Source: Mycolicibacterium sp. TY81
GTDB lineage: Bacteria; Actinomycetota; Actinomycetes; Mycobacteriales; Mycobacteriaceae
Direction of reading: 5' to 3'
Assembly (NCBI RefSeq): GCF_018326285.1
Contig: NZ_AP023362.1
Location: 2,790,001 to 2,854,000 of the forward strand
DNA: 64,000 nucleotides
A model generated the notes under the pieces. It was not told the origin of the DNA. It saw only the letters and a program-made list of their open reading frames with translations, and made no database searches. Shown piece by piece: positions 54,658 to 63,067 of this stretch. The first letter of the stretch is position 1, and each line of letters begins with the position of its first letter. The translations under genes were made by a program, and so were the position numbers.

Positions 54658-54834
54658 TTATGTGGCATGGCGCAGGAACACCATAGCTGGTCGAACGCGG
54701 CCCGAGGATGCCGCCTTTTGTTTTCTTGACCACACTCGAGGCGGTTGGGCAACATGGCAGAACCAGCAGGTGGGACGGCCCAACCGATCGGGCATGGGAT
54801 CAGCGGTACCACTCTGGGCTAGCCTGCCTATCTA

Positions 54835-55641
54835 ATGAGCACTTTTCCCGAAACCCAGCCGGACAGCCACGCGGCAAAGTCAGTGCCAGTGATGCCACTG
54901 ACCGGTGAGCGCACCGTCCCGGACCTGGCCGAGGAGAACTACTGGTTCCGGCGCCACGAGGTGGTGTACCGGCGACTGGTCGAGCGCTGCCGCGACCGCG
55001 ACGTCCTGGAGGCCGGTGCCGGCGAGGGCTACGGCGCCGACCTCATCGCCGACGTCGCGCGCCGGGTGATCGGGCTCGACTACGACGAGTCCTCGGTGGC
55101 GCACATCCGCGCCCGCTACCCGAGAGTCGAGATGCTGCACGGCAACCTGGCCGCGCTGCCACTCCCCGATGCCTCCGTCGACGTCGTGGTCAACTTCCAG
55201 GTGATCGAACACCTTTGGGACCAAGGACAATTCGTCGCCGAGTGCCTGCGCGTGCTGCGCCCGGGCGGCGTCCTCCTGATGTCGACGCCGAACCGGATCA
55301 CCTTCACCCCCGGCAGCGACACCCCGCTGAACCCGTTCCACACCCGGGAACTCAACGCCGCCGAGATGACCGAGCTGCTGACCGAACAGGGCTTCGTCAT
55401 GGAGGCCATGCTGGGCGTCTATCACGGCGCCGGACTGCGTGAGCTCGACGCTCGGCACGGCGGCTCCATCATCCAGGCCCAGATCGACCGCGCCGTGGCC
55501 GATGCACCCTGGCCCGCGGACCTGCTGGCCGACGTGGCCGCGGTGACCATCGACGACTTCGATCTGCTCGCAGCTGATGCCGCAAACAGCCCGAACATCG
55601 ACGACAGCCTCGACCTGGTGGCAATCGCGGTGCGGCCGTGA
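54835..55641 (+). CDS. SAM-dependent methyltransferase of the MGLP cluster (Rv3030-like)
   Basis: A 268-residue class I methyltransferase. Motif I is VLEAGAGEGYGADLIADVA, followed by GLDYDESSVAHI, VDVVVNFQVIEHLWD and LRPGGVLLMSTPN. In M. tuberculosis Rv3030 is in the gene group linked to 6-O-methylglucose lipopolysaccharides, so it likely methylates glucose units of MGLP. GTGA couples its stop to the GH57 gene. ATG 54835 starts a divergent transcript from etfBA. Confidence 0.88.
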   Translation: MSTFPETQPDSHAAKSVPVMPLTGERTVPDLAEENYWFRRHEVVYRRLVERCRDRDVLEAGAGEGYGADLIADVARRVIGLDYDESSVAHIRARYPRVEMLHGNLAALPLPDASVDVVVNFQVIEHLWDQGQFVAECLRVLRPGGVLLMSTPNRITFTPGSDTPLNPFHTRELNAAEMTELLTEQGFVMEAMLGVYHGAGLRELDARHGGSIIQAQIDRAVADAPWPADLLADVAAVTIDDFDLLAADAANSPNIDDSLDLVAIAVRP

Positions 55642-57203
55642 GTGATTCATCGAGCACACCAGTACCGGGGATGTTCACCCTGGTGCTGCATACGCACCTG
55701 CCGTGGCTGGCCCATCATGGCCGCTGGCCGGTCGGTGAGGAGTGGCTGTACCAGTCGTGGGCGACGGCCTATCTGCCCCTGACGCGCGTGCTGCGCGAGC
55801 TGGCGGAGGAAGGCCGCGGTCACCTGCTGACGCTGGGCATGACGCCCGTCGTCACCGCTCAGCTCGACGATCCGTACTGCCTGGCGGGTATGCAGCAGTG
55901 GCTGTCCAACTGGCAGCTGCGCGCGCTGGAGGCGACGACCGTCCGTGACGGCGGCGGCGCCCCGGAGACCTTCAACTCGCCGGAAGCGTTGCGCGCCTTC
56001 GGTGTTCACGAGCACCAGCAGGCCGGTGCGGCACTGGCCGAGTTCGCCGATCACTGGCAGCACGGCGGCAGCCCGGTGCTGCGGCAGCTCATCGGCGCGG
56101 GCACCATCGAACTGCTCGGCGGCCCGCTGTCGCATCCGTTCCAGCCGCTGCTCAACCCCCGGCTGCGCGAGTTCGCGCTGCGCGAGGGCCTGGCCGACGC
56201 CGGCGCCCGCTTCGCGCACACCCCCGGCGGCATCTGGGCGCCCGAATGCGCCTACGCCCCCGGCATGGAGACCGGCTACGCGGCCGCCGGCGTCACCCAC
56301 TTCATGGTCGACGGCCCGTCGCTGCACGGCGACACCGCGCTCGGCCGTCCCGTGGGCGAGTCGGACGTCGTCGCCTTCGGTCGCGACCTGCAGGTCAGTT
56401 ACCGCGTGTGGTCGCCCAAGTCCGGCTACCCGGGGCACCCGGCCTACCGCGACTTCCACACCTACGACCACCTGACCGGCCTCAAGCCGGCCCGCGTCAC
56501 CGGACGCACCATCCCGTCGGAGTCCAAGGCGCCGTACGAACCGGAACGGGCCACCGCCGCCATCGACGCGCACGTCGCGGATTTCGTGAACACCGTGCGG
56601 CGCCGACTGCTCTCGGAGTCCGAGCGCACCGGCCGCCCGGCCCACGTCGTCGCCGCTTTCGACACCGAGCTGTTCGGGCACTGGTGGCACGAGGGACCGG
56701 AGTGGCTGGGCCGGGTATTGCGCGCGCTGCCGGCCGCCGGTGTCCGGGTCGGCACCCTGTCGGACGCGATCGCGGGCGGCTTCGTCGGCTCCCCCGTCGA
56801 ACTGCCGCCCAGTTCCTGGGGTTCGGGCAAGGACTGGCAGGTCTGGTCCGGCGAGCAGGTCGCCGACTTCGTGACGCTCAACGCCGAGGTCGTGGATACC
56901 GCGCTGACCACGGTGGACAAGGTGCTCGCACAGGATTCGGCGTACCCGGCACGTGACCGCGTGGCCGACCAGATCCTGCGGGAAGCCCTGCTGACCGTCT
57001 CGAGCGACTGGCCGTTCATGGTGAGCAAAGACACCGCGGCGGAATATGCTCGCTATCGCGCGCACCTGCACGCGCACGCCACCCGGGAGATCGCCGGTGC
57101 CCTCGCGTCTGGACGACGCGATCAGGCCCAGAAACTCGCGGAAGGTTGGAACCGCGCCGACGGACTGTTCGGCGCCCTGGACGCGCGGAGGTTGCCGCGA
57201 TGA
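55638..57203 (+). CDS. GH57 alpha-glucan enzyme (Rv3031-like branching enzyme)
   Basis: A 521-residue GH57 protein. Early motif HTHLPWLAHHG, nucleophile E203 in GGIWAPECAYAPG, and acid/base D342 in AFDTELFGHWWHEG. It carries the C-terminal helical domain of GH57 branching enzymes. In the MGLP pathway it is thought to introduce alpha-1,6 branches. It is coupled to the methyltransferase gene (GTGA) and, through two mini-ORFs, to the following glycosyltransferase. Confidence 0.93.
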   Translation: MSDSSSTPVPGMFTLVLHTHLPWLAHHGRWPVGEEWLYQSWATAYLPLTRVLRELAEEGRGHLLTLGMTPVVTAQLDDPYCLAGMQQWLSNWQLRALEATTVRDGGGAPETFNSPEALRAFGVHEHQQAGAALAEFADHWQHGGSPVLRQLIGAGTIELLGGPLSHPFQPLLNPRLREFALREGLADAGARFAHTPGGIWAPECAYAPGMETGYAAAGVTHFMVDGPSLHGDTALGRPVGESDVVAFGRDLQVSYRVWSPKSGYPGHPAYRDFHTYDHLTGLKPARVTGRTIPSESKAPYEPERATAAIDAHVADFVNTVRRRLLSESERTGRPAHVVAAFDTELFGHWWHEGPEWLGRVLRALPAAGVRVGTLSDAIAGGFVGSPVELPPSSWGSGKDWQVWSGEQVADFVTLNAEVVDTALTTVDKVLAQDSAYPARDRVADQILREALLTVSSDWPFMVSKDTAAEYARYRAHLHAHATREIAGALASGRRDQAQKLAEGWNRADGLFGALDARRLPR

Positions 57204-57235
57204 GCACTTGCGCGAAGAGCCGAGTGCACCGATGA
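57200..57235 (+). CDS. 11-codon mini-ORF, tandem copy 1
   Basis: This reads MSTCAKSRVHR. Its ATG overlaps the GH57 stop as ATGA and its TGA overlaps the second mini-ORF's ATG. DNA is highly similar to the mini-ORF before cobL. Its own internal purine run (CCGAGTG) is degenerate compared with the other copies. Confidence 0.55.
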   Translation: MSTCAKSRVHR

Positions 57236-57267
57236 GCGCTTGCGCGAAGAGCAGAAGGCAACGATGA
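57232..57267 (+). CDS. 11-codon mini-ORF, tandem copy 2
   Basis: This reads [11 protein letters not shown], 32 bp after copy 1. Its TGA overlaps the ATG of the glycosyltransferase (ATGA at 57264-57267). AGAAGG within it is well placed as the ribosome-binding site of that gene. Confidence 0.6.
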   Translation: MSACAKSRRQR

Positions 57268-58493
57268 AAATCCTCATGGTCTCGTGGGAGTACCCACCCG
57301 TGGTGATCGGCGGCCTCGGACGCCACGTCCACCATCTGGCCGTCGAGCTCGCGGCCGTCGGCCACGAGGTCGTGGTGCTGTGTCGTCGCCCCGCGGGCAC
57401 CGACCCCAGCACGCACCCCACCACCAACGAGGTGCACGAGGGTGTGTGGGTGATCTCGGCGGCCCTCGATCCGAACGAGTTCACCTTCGGCACCGACATG
57501 ATGGCCTGGACCCTGGCCATGGGCCACGCCATGATCCGCGCCGGACTGAGCCTGCGCGACTGGACCCCGGACGTCGTACACGCGCACGACTGGCTGGTCG
57601 CCCACCCCGCCGTCACGCTGGCCGAGTTCTTCGACGTGCCACTCGTCTCCACCATCCACGCCACCGAGGCCGGCCGGCACTCCGGCTGGCTCTCCGGCCC
57701 GGTGAGCCGCCAGGTGCACTCGCTGGAATCGTGGCTCGTGCACGAGTCCGACTCGCTGATCACCTGCTCGGTGTCCATGGGCGAGGAGATCACCGAGCTG
57801 TTCGGACCCGAGCTGCCCGACGTGAGCGTCATCTGCAACGGCATCGACACCGCCGGCTGGCCGTTCGCCATGCGCCGCAAGCACGACGGCCCGGCCGAGC
57901 TGCTGTTCGTCGGCCGGCTGGAGTACGAGAAGGGCGTTCATGACGTCATCGCCGCGCTGCCGCGCATCCGGCGGACCCACCCCGGCACCACGCTGACCGT
58001 CGCCGGTGACGGCACGCAGTACGAGTGGCTGGTCGAGGAAGCCCGCAAGGCCAAGGTCACGAAGGCCGTGAATTTCGTTGGCCGCGTGGATCATTCAGGG
58101 CTACTGGAGCTGCTGCACCGGGCCGACGCCGCAGTCCTGCCGAGCCACTACGAGCCGTTCGGCATCGTGGCGCTGGAAGCCGCCGCGGCCGGGACGCCGC
58201 TGGTGACGTCGAACGTCGGCGGGCTCGGCGAAGCGGTGATCAACGGCAAGACCGGCGTCTCCTGCCCGCCGCGCAACGTCGGCGCGCTGGCGTCCGCGGT
58301 CCGCAAGGTGCTCGACGACCCCGCGGGCGCGCAGCAGCGCGCCCTGGCCGCACGTGACCGGTTGAACCACGACTTCTCGTGGCAGACCGTGGCCGCCGAG
58401 ACCGCGGATGTCTACCTGGCCGCCAAGCGCGGCGAGCGACTGCCGCACGCGCGTCGTCCCATCGTGGAGCGCCCGCTGCCCGACCGCGGCTGA
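57264..58493 (+). CDS. GT4 alpha-glucosyltransferase (Rv3032-like)
   Basis: A 409-residue GT4 retaining glycosyltransferase. The N-terminal Rossmann domain starts ILMVSWEYPPVVIGGLGRHVHHLA; the C-terminal domain has LLFVGRLEYEKGVHDVI and the donor-site EX7E region in HYEPFGIVALEAAAAGTPLV. In M. tuberculosis Rv3032 elongates alpha-1,4-glucan for MGLP and contributes to glycogen. ATG 57264 overlaps the preceding mini-ORF stop and lies right at the Rossmann start. A terminator follows. Confidence 0.94.
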   Translation: MKILMVSWEYPPVVIGGLGRHVHHLAVELAAVGHEVVVLCRRPAGTDPSTHPTTNEVHEGVWVISAALDPNEFTFGTDMMAWTLAMGHAMIRAGLSLRDWTPDVVHAHDWLVAHPAVTLAEFFDVPLVSTIHATEAGRHSGWLSGPVSRQVHSLESWLVHESDSLITCSVSMGEEITELFGPELPDVSVICNGIDTAGWPFAMRRKHDGPAELLFVGRLEYEKGVHDVIAALPRIRRTHPGTTLTVAGDGTQYEWLVEEARKAKVTKAVNFVGRVDHSGLLELLHRADAAVLPSHYEPFGIVALEAAAAGTPLVTSNVGGLGEAVINGKTGVSCPPRNVGALASAVRKVLDDPAGAQQRALAARDRLNHDFSWQTVAAETADVYLAAKRGERLPHARRPIVERPLPDRG

Positions 58494-58517
58494 GAGTTCT
58501 TCACCGCAAATCCATAG

Positions 58518-58549
58518 AACTGTCCCTTTTCCCTGGAAGAGGGACAGTT
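58518..58549 (+). terminator. Terminator after the glycosyltransferase gene
   Basis: AACTGTCCC (58518-58526) pairs with GGGACAGTT (58541-58549), and the stem extends inward with one G-U to about 15 pairs. TTTT follows the stem. It ends the GT4 transcript 25 bp after the stop. Confidence 0.85.
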
Positions 58550-58576
58550 TTGTGCTGACTTGCGGACTTTCGACCC

Positions 58577-58605
58577 TTGACGCATATACCCCCCGGGGGT
58601 ACAAA
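58577..58605 (+). promoter_or_regulatory. mmcO promoter with RicR-type copper operator
   Basis: TACCC-N5-GGGTA (58587-58601) matches the palindrome of the mycobacterial copper repressor RicR. It lies in the 17-bp spacer between TTGACG (58577-58582) and TACAAA (58600-58605). Initiation would fall at about 58613, exactly at the GTG, so the mRNA is probably leaderless. Promoter elements are inferred. Confidence 0.8.
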
Positions 58606-58612
58606 CGGCAGG

Positions 58613-60115
58613 GTGTTCACTCGCCGTAGTTTCCTGATCGCCTCCGCCGTCACGGGCGCATCCGCACTCGCCGGCGTCGCCGCGTGTAGCAAGACGCCGG
58701 CCGCGGCCGGCGGTATCGACCAGAAGGCCATCGCCGCTGCCGAGGCTGCCCGCCCGCACACCGGGCGCACCGTCTCGGTGGCGCTGCGCCCGCAGCCGGC
58801 CACCGTCGACCTGGGCGGTGTCACGGTGCAGACCCTCGCGTACGGCGATCAGGTGCCCGGCCCGCTGATCCGCGCGTCGGTGGGCGACGAGCTGTCGGTC
58901 CGCGTGTCCAACGGGCTCGACCATGACACGTCGGTGCACTGGCACGGCATCGCCCTGCGCAACGACATGGACGGCGCGGCACCCGCGACGCCGAACATCA
59001 AGCCCGGCAACGACTTCACGTACGCGTTCTCGGCCCCGCATGCCGGCACCTACTGGGCACATCCGCACACCGGTCTGGACGCGGACTACGGGCTGTACCT
59101 GCCGGTCGTCATCGACGATCCCGCGGAGCGCGGCCGCTACGACGCGGAATGGATTGTGGTCCTTGATGACTGGACCTCGGGTGCCGGTAAGTCGCCCCAG
59201 CAGATCTACGACGGCCTGCGCGCGATGGCCGGCATGGGACACATGGGCGGCCACGACATGAGTGGCATGGGTGACATGCCCGGTATGGCGGGAATGGCGA
59301 CGAGCCCGCTGCTCGGCGGCGACGCCGGCGACGTCAAGTACCCGTACTTCGTCGCCAACGGCCGGATTCCCGCCGCACCAACGGTTTTCAATGCCAAGCC
59401 GGGTCAGCGCATCCGGCTGCGCATCATCAACGCCGGCGCCGACACCGCGTTCCGGGTGGCACTGGCCGGGCACCGCATGACCGTCACGCACACCGACGGC
59501 TTCCCCGTTGACCCGGTGGACGTGGACGCACTGCTGCTGGGTATGGGCGAGCGCTACGACGTCGTCGTCACCGCGGGCGACGGCGTCTTCCCGTTGGTGG
59601 CGGTGGCCGAGGGCAAGGACAGCGCCGCGCGCGCCATCCTGTCCACCGGCGCCGGCACCGCGCCGGACGCCGCGTTCCGCCCCGCGGAGCTGAACCGGAA
59701 GATCGGCACCGTCGCCGACTTCACGGCGACCTCGGCCGTCGACCTCGGTCCCATCACACCGGACGTCACGCTGGCCGCGGAACTCACCGGCTCGATGATG
59801 AAGTACGACTGGGGCATCAACGGGCGGGGCTTCGACAACCGCACGGCCCTGACCGTCCGACAGGGACAGCGCGCCCTCATGACCTTCACCAACTCGACGA
59901 CGATGTGGCATCCGATGCACCTGCACGGGCACACGTTCCAGGTGCTACAGCCCGACGGCCGGCGCGGCCCACGCAAGGACACACTGATCGTGCTGCCCAG
60001 GCAGAAGCTGACCGTCGCGCTCGTCGCCGACAACCCCGGTGAGTGGATGCTGCACTGCCACAACGCCTATCACCAGGAGGCGGGCATGATGACGACCCTG
60101 GACTACACGAGCTGA
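58613..60115 (+). CDS. mmcO: Multicopper oxidase MmcO (lipoprotein)
   Basis: A 500-residue periplasmic copper oxidase, protecting against copper by oxidising Cu(I). A Tat signal TRRSFLIASAVTG and lipobox (LAGVAAC) are at the start, so it is a Tat-exported lipoprotein as in M. tuberculosis Rv0846c. Copper motifs are HWHGIALRN, HTGLDADYGLY, HPMHLHGHTF and the C-terminal HCHNAYHQEAGM with T1 Cys and Met-type ligands. A Met/His-rich loop (GMGHMGGHDMSGMG) likely binds Cu(I). GTG 58613 directly follows the copper promoter. It sits inside the MGLP locus, where Rv3033 is in M. tuberculosis. Confidence 0.93.
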   Translation: MFTRRSFLIASAVTGASALAGVAACSKTPAAAGGIDQKAIAAAEAARPHTGRTVSVALRPQPATVDLGGVTVQTLAYGDQVPGPLIRASVGDELSVRVSNGLDHDTSVHWHGIALRNDMDGAAPATPNIKPGNDFTYAFSAPHAGTYWAHPHTGLDADYGLYLPVVIDDPAERGRYDAEWIVVLDDWTSGAGKSPQQIYDGLRAMAGMGHMGGHDMSGMGDMPGMAGMATSPLLGGDAGDVKYPYFVANGRIPAAPTVFNAKPGQRIRLRIINAGADTAFRVALAGHRMTVTHTDGFPVDPVDVDALLLGMGERYDVVVTAGDGVFPLVAVAEGKDSAARAILSTGAGTAPDAAFRPAELNRKIGTVADFTATSAVDLGPITPDVTLAAELTGSMMKYDWGINGRGFDNRTALTVRQGQRALMTFTNSTTMWHPMHLHGHTFQVLQPDGRRGPRKDTLIVLPRQKLTVALVADNPGEWMLHCHNAYHQEAGMMTTLDYTS

Positions 60116-60116
60116 G

Positions 60117-60854
60117 TTACCGGGAGCTCTTCTTACGCTCGATGTCGGCCAGGGCCCGGGCGAGTTCCTCGCGTTCGGCGGCCGAGGTCTCCCAGTCCAG
60201 CTTGCGGTTCTTGACCACCTTGGCCGGGGCGCCGACCGCGATGGAGAAGTCCGGAATCTCGCCCTTGACCACCGCGTGGGCGCCGAGCACACAGCCGCGG
60301 CCGATGCTGGTGTTGCGCAGGATGGTCACCTTGGCGGCGATCCAGGTGTCCGGCCCGATCCGCACCGGGCCCTTGATGATGCCCTGGTCCTTGATCGGCA
60401 GCTCCATGCTGTCCATCTTGTGGTCGAAGTCGCAGACGTAGCACCAGTCCGCCATGAGCGCCGACTCGCCGATCTCGATGTCCAGGTAGGTGTTGATGAC
60501 GTTGTCGCGTCCCAGCACCACCTTGTCACCGAACCGCAGCGAGCCCTCGTGGCAGCGGATGGTGTTCTTGTCGCCGATGTGGACCCAGCGGCCGATCTCC
60601 ATCTGCGCCAGCTCGGGCGTGCACTGGATCTCCACACCCTTGCCCAGGAACACCATGCCACGCGTGATGATGTGCGGGTTGGCCAGCTTGAACTTGAGCA
60701 GCCGGAAGTACCGCACCAGGTACCACGGGGTGTAGGCCTTGTTGTCGAGCACCCACTTCAGCGACTCACGGGTGAGGAACCGCGCCTGCCGCGGATCGCG
60801 CAGCCGCGAACCCCGCCATCGTTTGTGAATCGGTGCGCCCCACATCGTCGTCAT
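60117..60854 (-). CDS. Hexapeptide-repeat acyltransferase (Rv3034c-like)
   Basis: A 245-residue left-handed beta-helix acyltransferase. It has hexapeptide-type turns MEIGRWVHIGDKNTI, VVLGRDNVI, IEIGESALMADW, VRIGPDTWIAAKVTI and IGRGCVLGAHAVVKG. The last ends with the typical VGAPAKVVK. It probably O-acetylates or acylates sugar units of MGLP, which carry acyl groups, but this is inferred from the locus. Its stop lies 1 bp from the mmcO stop. Confidence 0.88.
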   Translation of the reverse strand: MTTMWGAPIHKRWRGSRLRDPRQARFLTRESLKWVLDNKAYTPWYLVRYFRLLKFKLANPHIITRGMVFLGKGVEIQCTPELAQMEIGRWVHIGDKNTIRCHEGSLRFGDKVVLGRDNVINTYLDIEIGESALMADWCYVCDFDHKMDSMELPIKDQGIIKGPVRIGPDTWIAAKVTILRNTSIGRGCVLGAHAVVKGEIPDFSIAVGAPAKVVKNRKLDWETSAAEREELARALADIERKKSSR

Positions 60855-60918
60855 GGCCGGAAAGCCTACGCGAGGCGAAATCGGACATTCGCGTGTCTCG
60901 GGCTAGTCTCGGGACTCG

Positions 60919-62214
60919 ATGCCTGCACACCGAATCCGCCGCCTCGCCACCGTTGCTGTTGCCGCGGTCACGCTGACCGTTGCCGGGTGCGGCAACACCG
61001 ACTCCTGGGTCAAGGCACACCCCTCGGACGGTTGGCCCGCGCAGTACGGCGACGCCGCCAACAGCAGCTACACCGCGCTGGCCGGGGCAAGCAGCCTGAA
61101 GCAGGACTGGGCCCGCTCGGCCAAGGGAAACATCGGCGCACAGGTGATCCTCGGCTCCGGCAGCTATCTGGCCATCAACGCGCAGTCGGCCAATGGTTGC
61201 TCCCTGATGGTGTGGGAAAGCGACCAGCACGGCCGCCAGCGCTGGTGCACCCGGCTGTGGCAGGGCGGCGGCATGTCCAGTCCCCTGTTCGACGGCTTCG
61301 ACAACATGTACGTCGGCCAGCCCGGCGCGATCATGTCGTTCCCGCCGACGCAGTGGATCCGCTGGCGCCAGCCCGTGATCGGGATGCCGACGACACCGCG
61401 CATCCTGTCGCCCGGTCAGCTCCTCGTGGTGACGCATCTGGGCCAGGTGCTGGTGTTCGACGCGCACCGTGGCCAGACCATCGGCGCCCCGCTGGACCTC
61501 GTCAGCGGCGTCGACCCCGCCGACTCGGCGCGCGGCCTGGCCGACTGCCAGCCCGCCAAGGCGGCCTGCCCCATCTCGGCGGCGCCCGCCTACTCCCCTG
61601 ACACCGACATGGTCGTCCTGGGCCTGTGGCAGCCGGGCACCGATGCCCCGGCCCTCGTCGGGCTCCGCTACCACGAGGGCCAGACACCGCTGCTGACCCG
61701 CGAATGGAGCAGCACCGCGGTCGGTGGCGGCCCCATCGCCAGCCCGGTGCTGTCGGCCGACGGCAAGACCGTCTACGTCAACGGCCGCGACCAGCACCTC
61801 TGGGCGGTGAATTCCGCCGACGGCAAGGCCAAGTGGTCGGTCAACCTCGGCTTCCAGCCACAGACGCCGCCGTCGGTGACGCCGGACGGTCTGGTGGTCG
61901 CCGGCGGCGGGCCGCAAACCAAGCTCACCGCGGTCAAGGACAAGGGCGACAAGGGTGAGGTGGCGTGGACGCGCAGCGACGTCGAGCCGCTGACGACGGC
62001 CACGCGCGCCGGCACCGACGTCGGGTACGTGGTGGTCCGGGACGGCCAGGCCGGCCAGGCGTTGGTCGTCTTCTCCCCCGCCGACGGCCACACCGTGAAC
62101 AGCTATCCACTGCCGGGCGCCACGGGCTGGCCGGTCGGGGTGTCAGTCGGGCACGACAAGCGCGTCATCACCGCGACGAGCGACGGCCAGGTCTACGCGT
62201 TCGCCCCAGCCTGA
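60919..62214 (+). CDS. PQQ-like beta-propeller lipoprotein (Rv3035-like)
   Basis: A 431-residue exported lipoprotein. Signal peptide with lipobox VAGC (C24). The rest is repeated beta blades: SLKQDWARSAKGNIGAQV, GMSSPLFDGFDNMYVG, IASPVLSADGKTVYVNGRDQHLWAV, KWSVNLGF and SDGQVYAFAP. This is the BamB/PQQ-enzyme-like propeller fold, without evident catalytic residues. Role is likely scaffolding or sugar binding at the envelope. It is divergent from the acyltransferase by 64 bp and ends at the 22-bp palindrome. Confidence 0.85.
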   Translation: MPAHRIRRLATVAVAAVTLTVAGCGNTDSWVKAHPSDGWPAQYGDAANSSYTALAGASSLKQDWARSAKGNIGAQVILGSGSYLAINAQSANGCSLMVWESDQHGRQRWCTRLWQGGGMSSPLFDGFDNMYVGQPGAIMSFPPTQWIRWRQPVIGMPTTPRILSPGQLLVVTHLGQVLVFDAHRGQTIGAPLDLVSGVDPADSARGLADCQPAKAACPISAAPAYSPDTDMVVLGLWQPGTDAPALVGLRYHEGQTPLLTREWSSTAVGGGPIASPVLSADGKTVYVNGRDQHLWAVNSADGKAKWSVNLGFQPQTPPSVTPDGLVVAGGGPQTKLTAVKDKGDKGEVAWTRSDVEPLTTATRAGTDVGYVVVRDGQAGQALVVFSPADGHTVNSYPLPGATGWPVGVSVGHDKRVITATSDGQVYAFAPA

Positions 62215-62219
62215 TCAGG

Positions 62220-62268
62220 GATTTGTGCACGATTTTCCGCGCTTGCCGCGGAAAATCGTGCACAAATC
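62220..62268. terminator. Long perfect palindrome between converging genes
   Basis: A perfect 22-bp inverted repeat (62220-62241 with 62247-62268) with a CTTGC loop lies between the converging genes, 5 bp after one stop and 1 bp from the other. The arms hold TTTGTGCAC and GATTTTCC. It could end both transcripts. I remember similar GTGCACGATTTTCCGCG palindromes elsewhere in mycobacteria, so it may be a repeat family. Confidence 0.8.
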
Positions 62269-62269
62269 A

Positions 62270-62965
62270 CTAGGCGAGCATGGACTCGATCGGCGCTCGC
62301 GGCACCGTCACCTGCACCGCGCCGGCGGATTCCGGTAGCACCTGTCCCTGGCTGAAGAAGAAGATCAGCGAGTCGTTGGTGATCGCGAAGTTCTGGTAGG
62401 TCTCCGGATCCAGCCCGGCGGCCGGCGGCATCAGCACCGGCTGCGCTGACTGGCGGATCAGTTCGCCCTGAACCAGCGGCAGGATCACCGGAAAAGGTTG
62501 TGCGCCAGGTACGAACAGATTGTCGATGGTGATCGGCCTGCGCTGGACCAGGTCCCACGTGAACGTCTTGTAGAAGGTCTGCGGATGCGCACCGCCGACA
62601 TCCTGGAACGTCTTGAACACGACCGACTGGGTGTTCCGGGGCGGGATCGCCGCGGTGTACTGCGTCGCGGTGGTGTCCAGCTCGTACGAGGTCTCGTGCG
62701 GTCCGGGCATCTTCGCGACGTTGACGTACCCGTCGCGGGTCTGCGTGATGTAGTCGACCACGGCCTGCTGATCCGGGTAGTCGATGGGATAGCTGATGTT
62801 GAGCGCGTAGCCGCGGGTGGTGTCGCGAATCTGACACATCCGTGAGCCGTCGACGACGCCGCCCAGCTCCGGGCATTTCGCCGGGGTCGCGGCCGCAAGA
62901 GGCATGCCGAGCCAACCGACCGCCCCTGTTGCAGCGATCACTGCGGCGAGTGCGGGAAGGCGCAT
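62270..62965 (-). CDS. Secreted protein, Rv3036c-like (DUF3298 type)
   Basis: A 231-residue exported protein. The signal peptide is MRLPALAAVIAATGAVGWLG with a cleavage site near ATPA, so it should be secreted. The mature part has CPELGGVVDGSRMCQIRDTTRGYALNISYP, DYITQTRDGYVNVAKMP and FKTFQDVGGAHPQTFYKTFTWDL, then RRPITIDNLFV typical of RsiV/DUF3298-like proteins. The M. tuberculosis homologue has been reported as an esterase. GGAGG lies about 10 bp before ATG 62965. It is in the MGLP neighbourhood. Confidence 0.85.
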   Translation of the reverse strand: MRLPALAAVIAATGAVGWLGMPLAAATPAKCPELGGVVDGSRMCQIRDTTRGYALNISYPIDYPDQQAVVDYITQTRDGYVNVAKMPGPHETSYELDTTATQYTAAIPPRNTQSVVFKTFQDVGGAHPQTFYKTFTWDLVQRRPITIDNLFVPGAQPFPVILPLVQGELIRQSAQPVLMPPAAGLDPETYQNFAITNDSLIFFFSQGQVLPESAGAVQVTVPRAPIESMLA

Positions 62966-63067
62966 CTGGTGAATCCTCCAGGGATCAAGAAATGGCGGCA
63001 AGTCGCCGCCGGTTCCAGCGTACCTGTCGGCCCTACCCGTCCCGGCCATGAACTGCGACCTGGCGAT

